NCBI GenBank assembly: GCA_019694335.1
Contig: JAIBCD010000008.1
Span: 1 to 64,000, forward strand
Reading direction: 5' to 3'
Length of the DNA stretch: 64,000 nucleotides
Source of the DNA: Rhodospirillaceae bacterium
Lineage (GTDB): Bacteria > Pseudomonadota > Alphaproteobacteria > Rhodospirillales > Rhodospirillaceae
The translations under genes were made by a program, and so were the position numbers. The notes beneath the pieces are model-generated. The model did no database searches, was not told the origin of the DNA, and saw only the letters and a list, made by a program, of their open reading frames with translations. Below, piece after piece: positions 1 to 9,721 of the stretch. The first letter of the stretch is position 1. Each line of letters starts with the position of its first letter.

Positions 1-4
1 CACG

Positions 5-811
5 GTGACGGCGCGCATCGTACCGCTGGGGCAGCAGAAGCACCCCGTGAATGCCGATGGGTCCGCGATGGTCTTCTCCCACACCGACGTCGCGCCGCGG
101 ATCGGCGATGCGCCGGTGTGTTTCCTCGGCCTCGCGGACGACACGCCTTGGTTCGCGGTGGGGCTTCCGCCCAGCGAGACTCCGCCGTTGCCCGGTGACT
201 TCCGCGCGCTCAACGAAGTCGTGCTGCTGATGCCGGGAGATCAAGCCGCGATCCTCGCCTATGCCCGCGCGCTGGTGATCTGGCATGAGAACCACAAACA
301 CTGCGGCCGCTGCGGCGCCGCCACGGTCAGCGACGAGGCCGGCCATTGCCGCCGGTGCACCAATGCCGCCTGCGGCCACCGCACGTTCCCGCGCACCGAT
401 CCGGTGGTGATCACGCTGATCATCGACGGCGAGCGCTGCCTGTTGGGCCGCCAGGCGGCCTGGCCGCCCGGCATGTACTCCGCGATCGCCGGTTTCGTCG
501 AACCCGGCGAGACCGTCGAAGCCGCCGTGCGGCGCGAAGCGGAAGAAGAAACCGGCATAACCGTCGGCGACGTGCGCTACCTGGGCTCACAGCCCTGGCC
601 GTTCCCGGCGTCGCTGATGCTGGGCTTTCACGCCGACGCCCTCACCACCGCGATTCGCCGCAAGGACAACGAGCTCGAGGACTGCCGCTGGTTCACCAAG
701 GCCGAGATCCTCGGCTTCACGGAGCGCACCGACCCCGCGCCCGGCCTCAAGCTCCCCAACCGCTACGCCATCGCCCGCGTCCTGCTGGACCGCTGGCTGA
801 ACCCGATATAA
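5..811 (+). CDS. nudC: NADH pyrophosphatase (Nudix hydrolase)
   Basis: The product (268 aa from a GTG) hydrolyses the pyrophosphate bond of NAD(H); the E. coli homologue also removes NAD caps from RNA. A four-cysteine zinc ribbon is visible at about residues 100-123 (C100, C103, C115, and C118 or C123). It is followed by a perfect Nudix box at 163-185 with G163, E169, R177, E178, E181, E182 and G184. The NudC-specific SQPWPFP signature lies at 195-201. Only 4 bp of sequence precede the GTG, so the true start may lie outside the window. The stop codon is embedded in a palindrome shared with the convergent pheA end. The family assignment is secure; the start is not. Confidence 0.9.
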   Translation: MTARIVPLGQQKHPVNADGSAMVFSHTDVAPRIGDAPVCFLGLADDTPWFAVGLPPSETPPLPGDFRALNEVVLLMPGDQAAILAYARALVIWHENHKHCGRCGAATVSDEAGHCRRCTNAACGHRTFPRTDPVVITLIIDGERCLLGRQAAWPPGMYSAIAGFVEPGETVEAAVRREAEEETGITVGDVRYLGSQPWPFPASLMLGFHADALTTAIRRKDNELEDCRWFTKAEILGFTERTDPAPGLKLPNRYAIARVLLDRWLNPI

Positions 812-897
812 TTGTACCAGGTACAATTATATTTTCCATCTTAACTATTTAAATCAACGACTTATTATATAAATAATTGTACCTGGTACAATTATTT
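808..897. repeat. Pair of inverted TGTACC-N-GGTACA palindromes between convergent genes
   Basis: Two perfect palindromes with a single central base lie at 808-830 (23 bp, centre A) and 871-897 (27 bp, centre T), about 40 bp apart. As RNA each could form a 9-11 bp stem with a 5-nt loop (CCAGG or CCTGG). The stop codons of nudC (809-811) and pheA (892-894) both lie inside them, so each gene ends in one palindrome. A role as a bidirectional terminator is inferred. A second pair with the same core occurs at 31965-32004. Confidence 0.8.
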
Positions 898-1755
898 GAG
901 GCGATGGGGGTGGGCCGGATAGGTGCCGAGAATCCGGACTTCCTTGGAGAAGAATCGGAGTTCCTCCAGGGCCAAGGCCAGGCCGCGCTGATCGGGGTGG
1001 CCGTCGACTTCGGCGTAGAACTGGGCGGCCTCGAAATGGCCGTCGAGCATGTAGCTCTCCAGCTTGGTCATGTTGACGCCGTTGGTGGCGAATCCGCCCA
1101 GCGCCTTGTAGAGCGCCGCCGGAACGCTGCGCACGCGGAACACGAACGAGGTCACATGCGGCCCGTCGGCCGCGCGGGTTTTCACCGACGTCTTCGACAT
1201 GATCAGGAAACGCGTGGTGTTGTGTTCGGCGTCCTCGATATTCGCGGCCAAGGTCTTCAGGCCGTAGATCTCGCCTGCGAGCTTGGAAGCAATCGCGGCC
1301 ACGGCCGGGTCGCCGCGCTCCGCCACATCCCGCGCCGAGCCGGCGGTGTCAGCGCCGACGATCGCCTTCAGGCGATGCTTGCGGATGAACTTCCGGCACT
1401 GGCCGAGCGCATGCACATGGCTCTCCACGCGCTTCAGGGTTTCCAGCTTCGCGCCCGGGATCGCCAGCAGGTGATGGTTCACACGCTCGAAGTGTTCGCC
1501 GACGATGAACAGGCCCGAGTGCGGCAATAGGTGGTGAATATCCGCCACGCGCCCCGCCACGGAATTGTCGACCGGGATCATCGCGAGCTTGGCGCGGCCT
1601 TCTTGTACGGCGGCGAAGGCGTCTTCGAACCCCGCGCAAGGCAAGGGCGCCATCTTGGGAAACCGCGTGAGACAGGCGATATGCGAATAGGCCCCGGCAA
1701 AGCCCTGAAATGCGATGTAATTCGCCGGTTTTGGCAACGTCTTGCGCGTCATCAC
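892..1755 (-). CDS. pheA: Prephenate dehydratase
   Basis: This is a monofunctional prephenate dehydratase of 287 aa, which converts prephenate to phenylpyruvate in phenylalanine synthesis. The N-terminal half carries the periplasmic-binding-like catalytic fold (FQGFAGAYSH near residue 16). The catalytic TTRF motif lies in NTTRFLIM, near residue 180. An ACT domain follows, reading SFVFRVRSVPAALYKAL then a LESY element, which in this family binds phenylalanine for feedback control. No chorismate mutase domain is fused, as is usual in alphaproteobacteria. It overlaps the upstream kdsB by 4 bp, so the two are probably co-transcribed and translationally coupled. Confidence 0.93.
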   Translation of the reverse strand: MMTRKTLPKPANYIAFQGFAGAYSHIACLTRFPKMAPLPCAGFEDAFAAVQEGRAKLAMIPVDNSVAGRVADIHHLLPHSGLFIVGEHFERVNHHLLAIPGAKLETLKRVESHVHALGQCRKFIRKHRLKAIVGADTAGSARDVAERGDPAVAAIASKLAGEIYGLKTLAANIEDAEHNTTRFLIMSKTSVKTRAADGPHVTSFVFRVRSVPAALYKALGGFATNGVNMTKLESYMLDGHFEAAQFYAEVDGHPDQRGLALALEELRFFSKEVRILGTYPAHPHRLK

Positions 1756-2489
1756 TTTGCGGGCGCGAGCAGTTTGCGCGCGCGCTCCAGGTCGGCCGGC
1801 GTGTCGACGCCCAGGGGAATCGTGTCCACCAGCGCGGCCGCCATGCGCATGCCGTTCTCGATGGCGCGCAATTGCTCCAGGCGTTCACGCAGCTCAAGGA
1901 CGGTCGGCGTCAAGGTCACGAACTTGCGCAAGGCCGCGCGGCGGAAGGCATAGATGCCGATATGGTGATAGTGATCGCCGGGGCCGGAGGGAATCAGGTT
2001 GCGGCTGAAGTACAAGGCCGGGCCCGTGGTGGCGCCGGGCTGGAACGACACGGCGGCCTTCACCACCGCGATGTCGGAGAGTTCTTCCTCGACCGTGATC
2101 TTCGCGACCACGGTGGCGATATCGATCGCCGGATCGGCCAGCGGCGTCACCGAGGCGGCCACCAGCTTGGGTTCCAACGTCGGCAGGTCGCCCTGCACGT
2201 TCACGACCACATCGAATTTGCCCTGGGGGTCGTGGATTTCCGCCGCCGCATGCACGCGGTCGGAGCCGGAGGGCAGGCCCGGGTCGGTCATCACGGCGGT
2301 ACCGCCCGCTTTCTTGATCACATCGGCGATCTCCTGGTCCCCGGCGGCCACGATCACCGGCCCGGCATTGGCCTGCACCGCCCGGCGCCAGACATGCACG
2401 ATCATGGGCTCGCCGTTGATCAGGGCCAGGGGTTTGTCCGGCAGACGGGTGGCTTTGAGGCGGGCGGGAACGACGATCAGCGCGGGCAT
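1752..2489 (-). CDS. kdsB: 3-deoxy-manno-octulosonate cytidylyltransferase
   Basis: CMP-KDO synthetase (245 aa) activates KDO with CTP for attachment to lipid A. The N terminus has the nucleotide-binding signature VPARLKATRLPDKPL, followed by NGEPMIVHVWRRA. The central VNVQGDLPTLEP stretch matches the family's metal and sugar-nucleotide contacts. The length is typical. It is the first gene of a kdsB-pheA unit and diverges from the cytochrome c gene across a roughly 215-bp intergenic region that should hold both promoters. The LPS function fits the two glycosyltransferase genes at 12.1-14.3 kb. Confidence 0.95.
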   Translation of the reverse strand: MPALIVVPARLKATRLPDKPLALINGEPMIVHVWRRAVQANAGPVIVAAGDQEIADVIKKAGGTAVMTDPGLPSGSDRVHAAAEIHDPQGKFDVVVNVQGDLPTLEPKLVAASVTPLADPAIDIATVVAKITVEEELSDIAVVKAAVSFQPGATTGPALYFSRNLIPSGPGDHYHHIGIYAFRRAALRKFVTLTPTVLELRERLEQLRAIENGMRMAAALVDTIPLGVDTPADLERARKLLAPAK

Positions 2490-2705
2490 TGTTTAATGTC
2501 CTCAGGGGCCTCGGGATGTCCGGACACATACAGGAAGCCCCCCGGCCTTCCAAGGCCTTATGGCCTATGACCCGTGCCGGAAAGCGCTTCCAGGGCCCTT
2601 GATTTATATTGAGATTTGCAACCGGACCCAGTATCAAACCGCGAGCGGCCGATGTCCGGGCTGGGCGTCGTCCGCACCCGAATTTATACGACCATAGGGG
2701 CTGTT

Positions 2706-3311
2706 ATGAGCGACAAGGATAAGCGTCACGGCGAGGCGGCCATTACCCCGTTCTGGGACAAGGCCATCAGCGCCATTTGGATCGCCTTCCTTGCCGTGCT
2801 TGCCGTCAACCTGATCGGCAACAAGGTGTTCCACGGCACGCTCCTCATGGAAGAGCCCGAGCACCATGAAGCCGAAGCCAAGTTCGGCTACCCGATCGAA
2901 GTGGTGGATGAAACCGGCAGTGCGGCCGCGGGCCCCGCGCAGCGCGTCTCGGCGGTGCCGATGATCGCCACCGCCACCGTCGCGGCCGGCGCCGAAGTGT
3001 TCCGCAAGTGCGCCGCCTGCCACACCGCGGAAGCCGGCGGCGCCAACAAGACCGGTCCGAACCTGCACAACATCGTCGGCGACGCCATCGGCGACCGCAA
3101 CGGCTTCAAGACCACCGATTCCCTGAAGGCCATCGCGGCCGGCAAGTGGGATTACGCCACCCTGGATGATTACCTGGAAGACCCGAAGCACCTGGCGCCC
3201 AAGGGCTCCATGTCCTTCGCCGGTCTCAAGAAGCCGGAAGACCGCGCCGCGGTCATCAAGTTCCTGATGTCCAACACCGAGAACCCGCCGCCGCTCCCGG
3301 CCGGCGAGTAA
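2706..3311 (+). CDS. Membrane-anchored cytochrome c (CycM/c552-like)
   Basis: This c-type cytochrome has 201 aa. Residues about 18-38 form one transmembrane anchor (IWIAFLAVLAVNLIGNKVF), followed by an acidic linker and a class I cytochrome domain with the heme motif CAACH (C102, C105, H106). A distal methionine is likely in the PKGSMSFAG segment, and GPNLHNIVGD is typical of the mitochondrial-like c family. Such anchored proteins carry electrons from the bc1 complex to a terminal oxidase on the periplasmic face. The open frame extends upstream, but the ATG at 2706 begins the conserved MSDKDK-type start. A strong hairpin terminator follows the stop. Confidence 0.88.
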   Translation: MSDKDKRHGEAAITPFWDKAISAIWIAFLAVLAVNLIGNKVFHGTLLMEEPEHHEAEAKFGYPIEVVDETGSAAAGPAQRVSAVPMIATATVAAGAEVFRKCAACHTAEAGGANKTGPNLHNIVGDAIGDRNGFKTTDSLKAIAAGKWDYATLDDYLEDPKHLAPKGSMSFAGLKKPEDRAAVIKFLMSNTENPPPLPAGE

Positions 3312-3340
3312 TCCAGGCCTCCGAGCTTTCACATACCTTC

Positions 3341-3380
3341 TTCAGCCCCGCCGGAACCTCCGGCGGGGCTGAAGTGCTTT
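3341..3380 (+). terminator. Intrinsic terminator after the cytochrome c gene
   Basis: A perfect 14-bp stem (3341-3354 with 3360-3373) and a 5-nt loop AACCT are followed by a short T run in GTGCTTTTGG. It lies 30 bp after the cytochrome stop codon. Confidence 0.85.
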
Positions 3381-3388
3381 TGGGGGGA

Positions 3389-3477
3389 GCGTGCCCAGGA
3401 AAAGTGGAAGCCGGCGCCGACCGGGGGTCGGCTGAATAATAATGCGCGCCTTTCGCGCGCGGCCGTCCGGGGCACGC
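3389..3477. repeat. Dispersed palindromic repeat, long form (family 1)
   Basis: The termini read GCGTGCCCAGGAAAAGTGG at the left and CCGTCCGGGGCACGC at the right, so they are inverted copies of each other. Internal hairpins are CGACC/GGTCG and ATGCGCGC/GCGCGCGGC. The same termini recur at 14358-14401, 37914-37957 and 44194-44285. The closest long-form match is the inverted copy at 44194. It fills the yejA upstream region, and no coding potential is seen. Confidence 0.75.
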
Positions 3478-3590
3478 GACCGAACAAATGAAAGTCCATC
3501 ACAGGCACGCGCACTCATGGATCATTGATTGGAAAGGCCGTTGCGAGGCCCTAGAGTTCAATGACTGACGCAACGGCGGAGGAGACGACC

Positions 3591-5453
3591 ATGAGGCGGA
3601 CTGTGTACGCGGCCCTGACCGCGGCTTTGGCATTCACCGCGCTCTCCGCTCCGGCCGATGCCTTTGTCCGCGGCAAGCCGGTTCACGGTCTCGCCATGTA
3701 CGGCGAACCCAAGTTTCCCGCCGACTTCAAGAACTTCGACTATGTGAATCCGACCGCGCCCAAGGGCGGCACGTTGCGCATGTCGGGCTTCGGCACCTTC
3801 GACTCCTTCAACCCGTTCAGCGTCAAGGGCACGCCGGCCGGCCTGCTGCAGTACATGGGCGCGGCCAGCTACATGTATTCGATCGAGAGCCTGTTCGTGC
3901 GTGGCGCCGATGAACCCGGCTCGAGCTATTGCCTGCTGTGCCAGACCGTCGAGGTCGCGCCCGACAACACCTGGGAAGAATTCACGCTGCGCCCCGAAGC
4001 CAGGTTCCACGACGGCACGCCAGTCACCGCCGACGACGTGGTGTTTTCCTTCGAGCAACTGATGGCCAAGGGTGCGCCACTGTTCCAGATGTATTGGGGC
4101 GACGTGGCCAAAGCCGAGAAGACCGGCCCGCTCAAGGTGAAATTCCACTTCAAGAACCCGGGCAATACCGAGCTGCCCACCATCATGGGCGAGTTGCCTG
4201 TGCTCAGCAAAGCCTGGTGGAGCAAACACGATCTCGCCAACTCCACGCTCGACATCCCCAATTTCAGCGGCCCCTATAAAATCGACAAGTTCGAAGCCGG
4301 CCGTTACGTGGTGTTCAAGCGCGATCCGAATTATTGGGGCCGGAACCTCGCCTTGACGAAAGGCGCTTTCAATTTCGACGAAATCCGCATCGACTATTAC
4401 CGTGACGATGATGTGGCCTTCGAAGCTTTCAAGGCCTACCAGTTCGACTATCACGTCGAGAACTCGTCCCTGCGCTGGGCGACGGCCTATGACAAGGCGG
4501 TGGTCGATTCCGGCCTGATGGTGAAGGAAGATGTCCGCGACGGCCTTCCGGACCGCGCCCAGACCTTCACCATGAATCTGCGCAAGCCGATGTTCCAGGA
4601 CAGGCGCGTGCGCGAAGCGCTGGCGCTGGCGTTCGATTTCGACTGGGGCAACAAGACCCTGGCCTTCGGCGTGTTCGCGCCGATGAACAGCTTTTGGTCG
4701 GGCTCGGAGCTGGCCTCCAGCGGGCTGCCCCAAGGCGAGGAGCTCGCGATCCTCGAGAAATACCGGGGCAAGATCCCCGACGAAGTATTCACCAAGCCCT
4801 TCTCGCAACCGCGCACCGACGGCAGCGGCAACAACCGCGAGAACCTCGTGAAGGCCAAGAACCTGCTGACCGCGGCGGGTTGGACCACCAAGAACGGCGC
4901 TTTGGTGAACGCCAGGGGCGAGCCGTTCGAATTCGAATTCCTGCTGGCGCAGCAGGGTCTGGAGAAATGGGTGAACCCCTATTTCCAGAACCTCGCCAAG
5001 CTCGGCATCAAGGGGAAGATCCGGCTGGTGGACACCACCCAATACATCAACCGCCTGACCAACTTCGATTTCGACATGATTGTCGGCGGCATCGGCCAGA
5101 GCATCTCGCCGGGCAATGAGCAGCGCGAAAACTGGGGTTCCGCCGCCGCCGACAAGAAAGGCGGGCGCAACCTGGCCGGCATCAAGAACCCCGTGGTGGA
5201 TGCGATCATCGAGGATCTGATCGTCGCCAAGACCCGCGAATCCCTGATCGCCCACACCCGCGCGCTTGACCGCGTGTTGCTGTGGAACTGGTACTTCGTG
5301 CCCGAGTTCAGCACGCCCGCCGATTGGATCGCCTATTGGAACAAATTCGGCAAACCCGGAAAGGTGCCGATGCAGGGCCCCGACCTTGCCCTGTGGTGGT
5401 ACGACGCCGCCAAGGCCGCCAAGGTGGACGCCGCGCGCGGCGCGAAGAAGTAA
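3591..5453 (+). CDS. yejA: YejA-type periplasmic oligopeptide-binding protein
   Basis: This is a family 5 extracellular solute-binding protein of 620 aa, the substrate-capturing subunit of the Yej ABC importer (microcin C and oligopeptides in E. coli). The signal peptide is MRRTVYAALTAALAFTALSAPADA. Mature features typical of the family include GLAMYGEPKFPADFKNFDYVNP-type spacing, KGGTLRMSGFG, and FHDGTPVTADDVVFSFE. The start at 3591 was chosen because a strong GGAGGAGA site lies 5-12 bp upstream and the signal peptide begins there; the frame extends a further 10 codons upstream. It is the first gene of the yejABEF operon. Confidence 0.92.
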   Translation: MRRTVYAALTAALAFTALSAPADAFVRGKPVHGLAMYGEPKFPADFKNFDYVNPTAPKGGTLRMSGFGTFDSFNPFSVKGTPAGLLQYMGAASYMYSIESLFVRGADEPGSSYCLLCQTVEVAPDNTWEEFTLRPEARFHDGTPVTADDVVFSFEQLMAKGAPLFQMYWGDVAKAEKTGPLKVKFHFKNPGNTELPTIMGELPVLSKAWWSKHDLANSTLDIPNFSGPYKIDKFEAGRYVVFKRDPNYWGRNLALTKGAFNFDEIRIDYYRDDDVAFEAFKAYQFDYHVENSSLRWATAYDKAVVDSGLMVKEDVRDGLPDRAQTFTMNLRKPMFQDRRVREALALAFDFDWGNKTLAFGVFAPMNSFWSGSELASSGLPQGEELAILEKYRGKIPDEVFTKPFSQPRTDGSGNNRENLVKAKNLLTAAGWTTKNGALVNARGEPFEFEFLLAQQGLEKWVNPYFQNLAKLGIKGKIRLVDTTQYINRLTNFDFDMIVGGIGQSISPGNEQRENWGSAAADKKGGRNLAGIKNPVVDAIIEDLIVAKTRESLIAHTRALDRVLLWNWYFVPEFSTPADWIAYWNKFGKPGKVPMQGPDLALWWYDAAKAAKVDAARGAKK

Positions 5454-5461
5454 TCCCATGA

Positions 5462-5519
5462 ATTCATATTTGGCCGCATTCCTGGCGGCCGAACCGGTTC
5501 CCCTTCGGCCTAAAATGCT
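5462..5519. repeat. Dispersed repeat family 2 between yejA and yejB
   Basis: This 58-bp sequence begins ATTCATATTTG, contains the inverted arms GGCCGAA/TTCGGCC, and ends AAAATGCT. A second copy, with the same ends and arms, lies at 29950-30007. As RNA it would form a hairpin inside the yej transcript, where it could attenuate downstream expression or protect the yejA mRNA from decay. Both roles are inference. Confidence 0.7.
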
Positions 5520-5526
5520 CCGCTAG

Positions 5527-6606
5527 ATGTTCGCCTATATCGTCCGCCGTATCGCGCTGATCCCGCTCACGCTGTTCGGGATCATCACGCTCAATTTCGC
5601 GATCGCGCAGATCGCGCCCGGCGGGCCGGTGGAGATCATGCTCGCCCACCTGCAAGGCATAAACACGACCGCCGGGGCCCAGATCGGCGGCGGCAATGCC
5701 GACCGCGTCGCGGGCGGCGGCGACAGCAGGTATCGCGGCGCGCAAGGGTTGGACCCGGAACTCATCAAGCGCATCGAGAAACAGTTCGGCTTCGATAAGC
5801 CCGCGCCCGAACGCTATGTGATGATGATCAAGAACTACCTGGCCTTCGATTTGGGCGAGAGCTACTACAAATCCGAGAAGGTCACGGCGCTGATCTGGGA
5901 CAAACTGCCGGTGTCCATCTCCATAGGACTATGGAGCACCCTGATCATCTACCTGGTCTCGATTCCGCTCGGCATCGCCAAGGCCGTGCGGGACGGATCG
6001 CGGTTCGACGTCTCCACCTCCTATGTCATCTTCATCGGTTATGCGGTGCCGGCCTTCCTGTTCGCGATCTTCCTGATCGTGCTGTTCGCGGGCGGCAGCT
6101 ATTTCAGCTGGTTCCCCCTGCGCGGCCTGACCTCCGACAACTGGGAAGAACTCTCCGCCGTCGGCAAGGTGAAGGACTACTTCTGGCACCTGGTGCTGCC
6201 GGTCACCGCCATGACCATCGGCGGCTTCGCCTCCCTCACCATGCTGACCAAGAACAGCTTCCTGGAGGAGATCAACAAGCAGTACGTGCTGACGGCGCGC
6301 GCCAAGGGCCTGTCGCAAAGCCGCGTGCTCTACGGCCATGTGTTCCGCAACGCCATGCTGCTGGTGATCGCGGGCTTTCCGGCGGCGTTGATCGAGATTC
6401 TGTTCACGTCCTCGGTGCTGATCGAGGTGATCTTCTCGCTCGATGGGCTGGGCCTGCTCGGCTTCGAGTCCACCACCAACCGTGACTATCCGGTGATTTT
6501 CGGCACGCTCTATATCTTCAGCCTGGTGGGCCTCACCCTCAACCTGATCAGCGACCTCGCCTATCACGTGGTCGATCCGCGCATCGATTTCGGGGCGCAG
6601 ACATGA
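5527..6606 (+). CDS. yejB: Microcin C/peptide ABC transporter permease YejB
   Basis: This inner-membrane permease has 359 aa and belongs to the binding-protein-dependent transport family (DppB/OppB fold). It has an N-terminal transmembrane helix ([20 protein letters not shown]), a long periplasmic segment that is typical of YejB, and five further hydrophobic segments. The cytoplasmic EAA loop ([20 protein letters not shown], near residues 257-276) docks on the ATPase. The ATG lies 7 bp after the repeat that separates it from yejA. Its last 4 bp overlap yejE, indicating translational coupling. Confidence 0.93.
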   Translation: MFAYIVRRIALIPLTLFGIITLNFAIAQIAPGGPVEIMLAHLQGINTTAGAQIGGGNADRVAGGGDSRYRGAQGLDPELIKRIEKQFGFDKPAPERYVMMIKNYLAFDLGESYYKSEKVTALIWDKLPVSISIGLWSTLIIYLVSIPLGIAKAVRDGSRFDVSTSYVIFIGYAVPAFLFAIFLIVLFAGGSYFSWFPLRGLTSDNWEELSAVGKVKDYFWHLVLPVTAMTIGGFASLTMLTKNSFLEEINKQYVLTARAKGLSQSRVLYGHVFRNAMLLVIAGFPAALIEILFTSSVLIEVIFSLDGLGLLGFESTTNRDYPVIFGTLYIFSLVGLTLNLISDLAYHVVDPRIDFGAQT

Positions 6607-7628
6607 AGCTGTCCGCACTCAACCAGCGGCGGCTCGCCAATTTCAAGGCCAATCGCCGCGGCTATTGGTCCTTCTGGATCATGGCGGTGCTGTTCGTGCT
6701 GTCCCTGTGCGCCGAACTCATCGCCAACGACGCGCCGCTGATGGTGTCCTACAAAGGCTCGCTCTATTTCCCGGTGATCAAGGACTACCCCGAGACCACC
6801 TTCGGCGGCGACTTCGACACCCCCGCCGACTATCGCGACGCCACGATCAAGGCGCTGATCGAAAAAGACGGCTCCATCACCTGGCCGCTGATTCCGTTCA
6901 GCTATGCCACCATCAATTTCAACCTGCCGGTCCCAGCGCCCGCACCGCCGTCATCCGTCAATATCTTCGGCACCGACGAACAGGGCCGCGATGTGCTGGC
7001 CCGCCTGATCTACGGCTTCCGGCTGTCGGTGCTGTTCGGTCTGACGCTGGCGATCGTATCGTCGTTCGTGGGCGTGGCCGCCGGCGCGGTGCAAGGCTAC
7101 TTCGGCGGCCTCACCGACCTTCTGTTCCAGCGTTTCATCGAGATCTGGAGCGGCCTGCCGCAGCTGTTCATCCTGATTATCGTCTCGTCGGTGATCGTGC
7201 CGGGATTCTGGACTCTGCTGATCGTGCTGCTGCTGTTCAGCTGGACCGCCCTGGTGGGCGTGGTGCGCGCCGAGTTCTACCGGGCCCGCAACTTCGACTA
7301 TGTGCGCGCCGCCAAGGCGCTGGGCATGAGCGACCGCATGGTGATCGCCAAACACGTTCTGCCCAACGCCATGGTCGCGACCGTTACCTTCCTGCCGTTC
7401 ATCCTTTCCGGCTCGGTGGTGGCGCTGACCTCGCTCGACTTCCTGGGCTTCGGTCTACCGCCCGGCTCGCCCTCGCTCGGCGAGCTTTTGCGTGAAGGCA
7501 AGGAGAACCTCCAGGCCCCCTGGATCGCCATCACCGGCTTCTTCACCGTCGCCATCACCCTGACCCTGATGGTGTTCATCGGCGAAGCCGTGCGCGACGC
7601 CCTCGACCCGCGCAAGACCTTCAAGTGA
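6603..7628 (+). CDS. yejE: Microcin C/peptide ABC transporter permease YejE
   Basis: This is the second permease subunit, 341 aa, with a DppC/OppC-type fold. An N-terminal transmembrane helix precedes a periplasmic stretch carrying the Yej-type [13 protein letters not shown] segment and the [14 protein letters not shown] motif common to OppC proteins. The EAA loop reads [20 protein letters not shown]. It overlaps yejB by 4 bp upstream and yejF by 4 bp downstream, so the three membrane-complex subunits are tightly coupled. The length and order match yejABEF operons of other proteobacteria. Confidence 0.93.
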   Translation: MKLSALNQRRLANFKANRRGYWSFWIMAVLFVLSLCAELIANDAPLMVSYKGSLYFPVIKDYPETTFGGDFDTPADYRDATIKALIEKDGSITWPLIPFSYATINFNLPVPAPAPPSSVNIFGTDEQGRDVLARLIYGFRLSVLFGLTLAIVSSFVGVAAGAVQGYFGGLTDLLFQRFIEIWSGLPQLFILIIVSSVIVPGFWTLLIVLLLFSWTALVGVVRAEFYRARNFDYVRAAKALGMSDRMVIAKHVLPNAMVATVTFLPFILSGSVVALTSLDFLGFGLPPGSPSLGELLREGKENLQAPWIAITGFFTVAITLTLMVFIGEAVRDALDPRKTFK

Positions 7629-9247
7629 CCACGGATACGCCCCTCCTCGAGGTCAAGAACCTCAGCGTCAATTTCGCCGCCGGCGCGGATACCGTCGCGG
7701 CGGTCAAAAGCGTGTCCTTCACCCTAGGGCGCGGCGAAACCCTAAGCCTGGTGGGCGAGAGCGGCTCGGGCAAAACCGTCACCGCGCTGTCGGTCTTGCA
7801 GCTCCTGCCTTATCCGCGCGCCTCGCATCCCACCGGCAGCATCAAATTCAAGGGCACGGAAGTGGTCGGCGCGCCGGAAGCGGTGATGCGCACCATCCGC
7901 GGCAACCGCGTCGGCATGGTGTTCCAGGAACCCATGACGTCGCTCAATCCGCTGCACAGCATCGAGAAACAGATCGGCGAAGTGCTGGAAATCCATGGTG
8001 GCGTCACCGGCGATGCGCGCAAGGCGCGTATCCTGGAACTCCTCAAGCTGGTCGGCCTGCCGGAGGCCGAGCGCCGCCTGTCCGCCCTGCCCCACGAACT
8101 GTCCGGCGGCCAGCGTCAACGCGTCATGATCGCCATGGCGCTGGCGTTCGAGCCCGACATCCTGATCGCCGACGAACCCACCACCGCGCTCGACGTCACC
8201 ATCCAGGCTCAGATCCTGGCGCTGCTGACCGATCTGCAGACGCGCCTGGGCATGGCCATGCTGTTCATCACCCACGACCTGGCCATCGTGCGGCGGCTGG
8301 GCGGCCGGGTATGCGTGATGAAGGACGGGGCGATCGTCGAACACGGCGACGTGCAGGACGTCTTCACCGCGCCGGCCCATACCTACACCAAGCACCTGAT
8401 GGCGGCGCAGCCGAAAGGCCCGCCGCCGGTGGCCGTCGAAACCGCGCCGGAGATCGTCAGCGCCACCGACCTCAAGGTTTGGTTCCCGATCAAGCGCGGC
8501 CTGATCCGCCGTGTGGTGGGCCATATTAAAGCGGTCGACGGCGTGTCGCTGACAGTGCGCGCGGGCCAAACCCTGGGCGTGGTAGGCGAAAGCGGCTCGG
8601 GCAAGACCACGCTGGGCCTCGCCCTCCTGCGGCTCATCGGCAGCGAGGGCGCGATCGCCTTCCAGGGCAGCCGCATCGACGGTATCCCCACCAAGGAACT
8701 ACGCCCGCTGCGCAAGCATATGCAGGTGGTGTTCCAGGATCCGTTCGGTTCCCTGAGTCCTCGGCTTTCCATCGGCCAGATTATCGGCGAGGGCCTGGCG
8801 GTACACCGCATCGGCACACCGGCCGAACGGGCCGATGCCGTCGCGGCGGCACTCACGGACGTAGGCCTCGATCCTCGCATCCAGGACCGCTACCCCCATG
8901 AGTTCTCCGGCGGCCAACGTCAGCGCGTCGCCATCGCCCGGGCGATGGTGCTGCGCCCGAAATTCATCGTCCTCGACGAACCGACCAGCGCGCTCGACGT
9001 CTCGGTACAGGCGCAGATCGTCGATCTCCTGCGCGCGCTCCAGGAGAAATACGGCCTCGCCTATCTGTTCATCAGCCACGATCTCCGGGTGGTCCGGGCG
9101 CTGGCGGACTCCGTCCTGGTGATGAAGGACGGGGTGGTGAAGGAGAAGGGCGCGACGGCTCAGGTGTTCAGCGACCCGGCCGACCCCTATACCCAGGCCT
9201 TGCTGGCCGCGGCCCTGGAGCTGAAAGCCCTGAAATCCGCCCCCTGA
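7625..9247 (+). CDS. yejF: Peptide ABC transporter ATPase YejF (two ATP-binding domains)
   Basis: A single 540-aa polypeptide carries both ATPase domains of the importer. The first domain has Walker A GESGSGKT and ABC signature LSGGQRQRV. The second has Walker [10 protein letters not shown] and signature FSGGQRQRV. Each has a Walker B DEPT and a switch histidine (TH D and SH D contexts). C-terminal oligopeptide-type extensions follow each domain ([10 protein letters not shown] and [10 protein letters not shown]). The start is GTG, overlapping the yejE stop. All catalytic elements look intact, so the operon encodes a complete importer. Confidence 0.94.
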   Translation: MTTDTPLLEVKNLSVNFAAGADTVAAVKSVSFTLGRGETLSLVGESGSGKTVTALSVLQLLPYPRASHPTGSIKFKGTEVVGAPEAVMRTIRGNRVGMVFQEPMTSLNPLHSIEKQIGEVLEIHGGVTGDARKARILELLKLVGLPEAERRLSALPHELSGGQRQRVMIAMALAFEPDILIADEPTTALDVTIQAQILALLTDLQTRLGMAMLFITHDLAIVRRLGGRVCVMKDGAIVEHGDVQDVFTAPAHTYTKHLMAAQPKGPPPVAVETAPEIVSATDLKVWFPIKRGLIRRVVGHIKAVDGVSLTVRAGQTLGVVGESGSGKTTLGLALLRLIGSEGAIAFQGSRIDGIPTKELRPLRKHMQVVFQDPFGSLSPRLSIGQIIGEGLAVHRIGTPAERADAVAAALTDVGLDPRIQDRYPHEFSGGQRQRVAIARAMVLRPKFIVLDEPTSALDVSVQAQIVDLLRALQEKYGLAYLFISHDLRVVRALADSVLVMKDGVVKEKGATAQVFSDPADPYTQALLAAALELKALKSAP

Positions 9248-9356
9248 GGCGTTACCCCTCCTTAACTTTTGGCTTTTAGGGTGGGATGGGGTGCTCCGGA
9301 TTGCCGGGATTCCCGGCTTGGCTCATAGTGAATCACCCCTAGCGGATCGGACCCAG

Positions 9357-9632
9357 ATGGCGCGTAGCGACGACGAAGAAGAATCCAAACAGGCGCTCTA
9401 TAACGTCGTCGTCGATATTTCCGTCGTCCTCGGCCAGACCACCATGCCCGTCAACCAGCTCCTGAAACTCGGCCGCGGCGCCGTGGTGGAACTGGAGCAA
9501 AAGACCTCGGACCCCGTGGAGATTTTCGCCAACGAAGTGCTGATCGCGCGCGGCGAAGTCGTGATCACGTCGGGCGATAAAATCGGTGTGACTCTCACCG
9601 AACTTGTCAAATCCATCTATAGCAACGGCTGA
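9357..9632 (+). CDS. fliN: FliN-type flagellar switch (SpoA domain) protein, orphan
   Basis: The 91-aa product consists almost wholly of a SpoA (surface presentation of antigens) domain: LYNVVVDISVVLGQTTMPVNQLLKLGRGAVVEL then PVEIFANEVLIARGEVVI. In flagella, FliN forms the C-ring that sets rotation direction, and HrcQ-type homologues serve type III secretion. No other flagellar or secretion gene lies in the window, so it either belongs to a flagellum encoded elsewhere or has been separated from its cluster. The ATG at 9357 begins after a frame that is open further upstream; the acidic MARSDDEEES start matches short FliN proteins. Confidence 0.85.
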   Translation: MARSDDEEESKQALYNVVVDISVVLGQTTMPVNQLLKLGRGAVVELEQKTSDPVEIFANEVLIARGEVVITSGDKIGVTLTELVKSIYSNG

Positions 9633-9721
9633 CAGCTTTCCTTAGCTTTCACGGGGGAGCCCGTTGAAGATCGCCCGCCGATCTTCTAAACAGGGCCGCG
9701 TTTCCTTCCCTGCGACTGTCC

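Noticed and set aside
3558-5459. Very long antisense open frame opposite yejA (over 600 codons)
   Set aside because: It is a codon-bias shadow. The sense strand encodes a full solute-binding protein with a signal peptide and ribosome site; the antisense product is low-complexity and matches no family.
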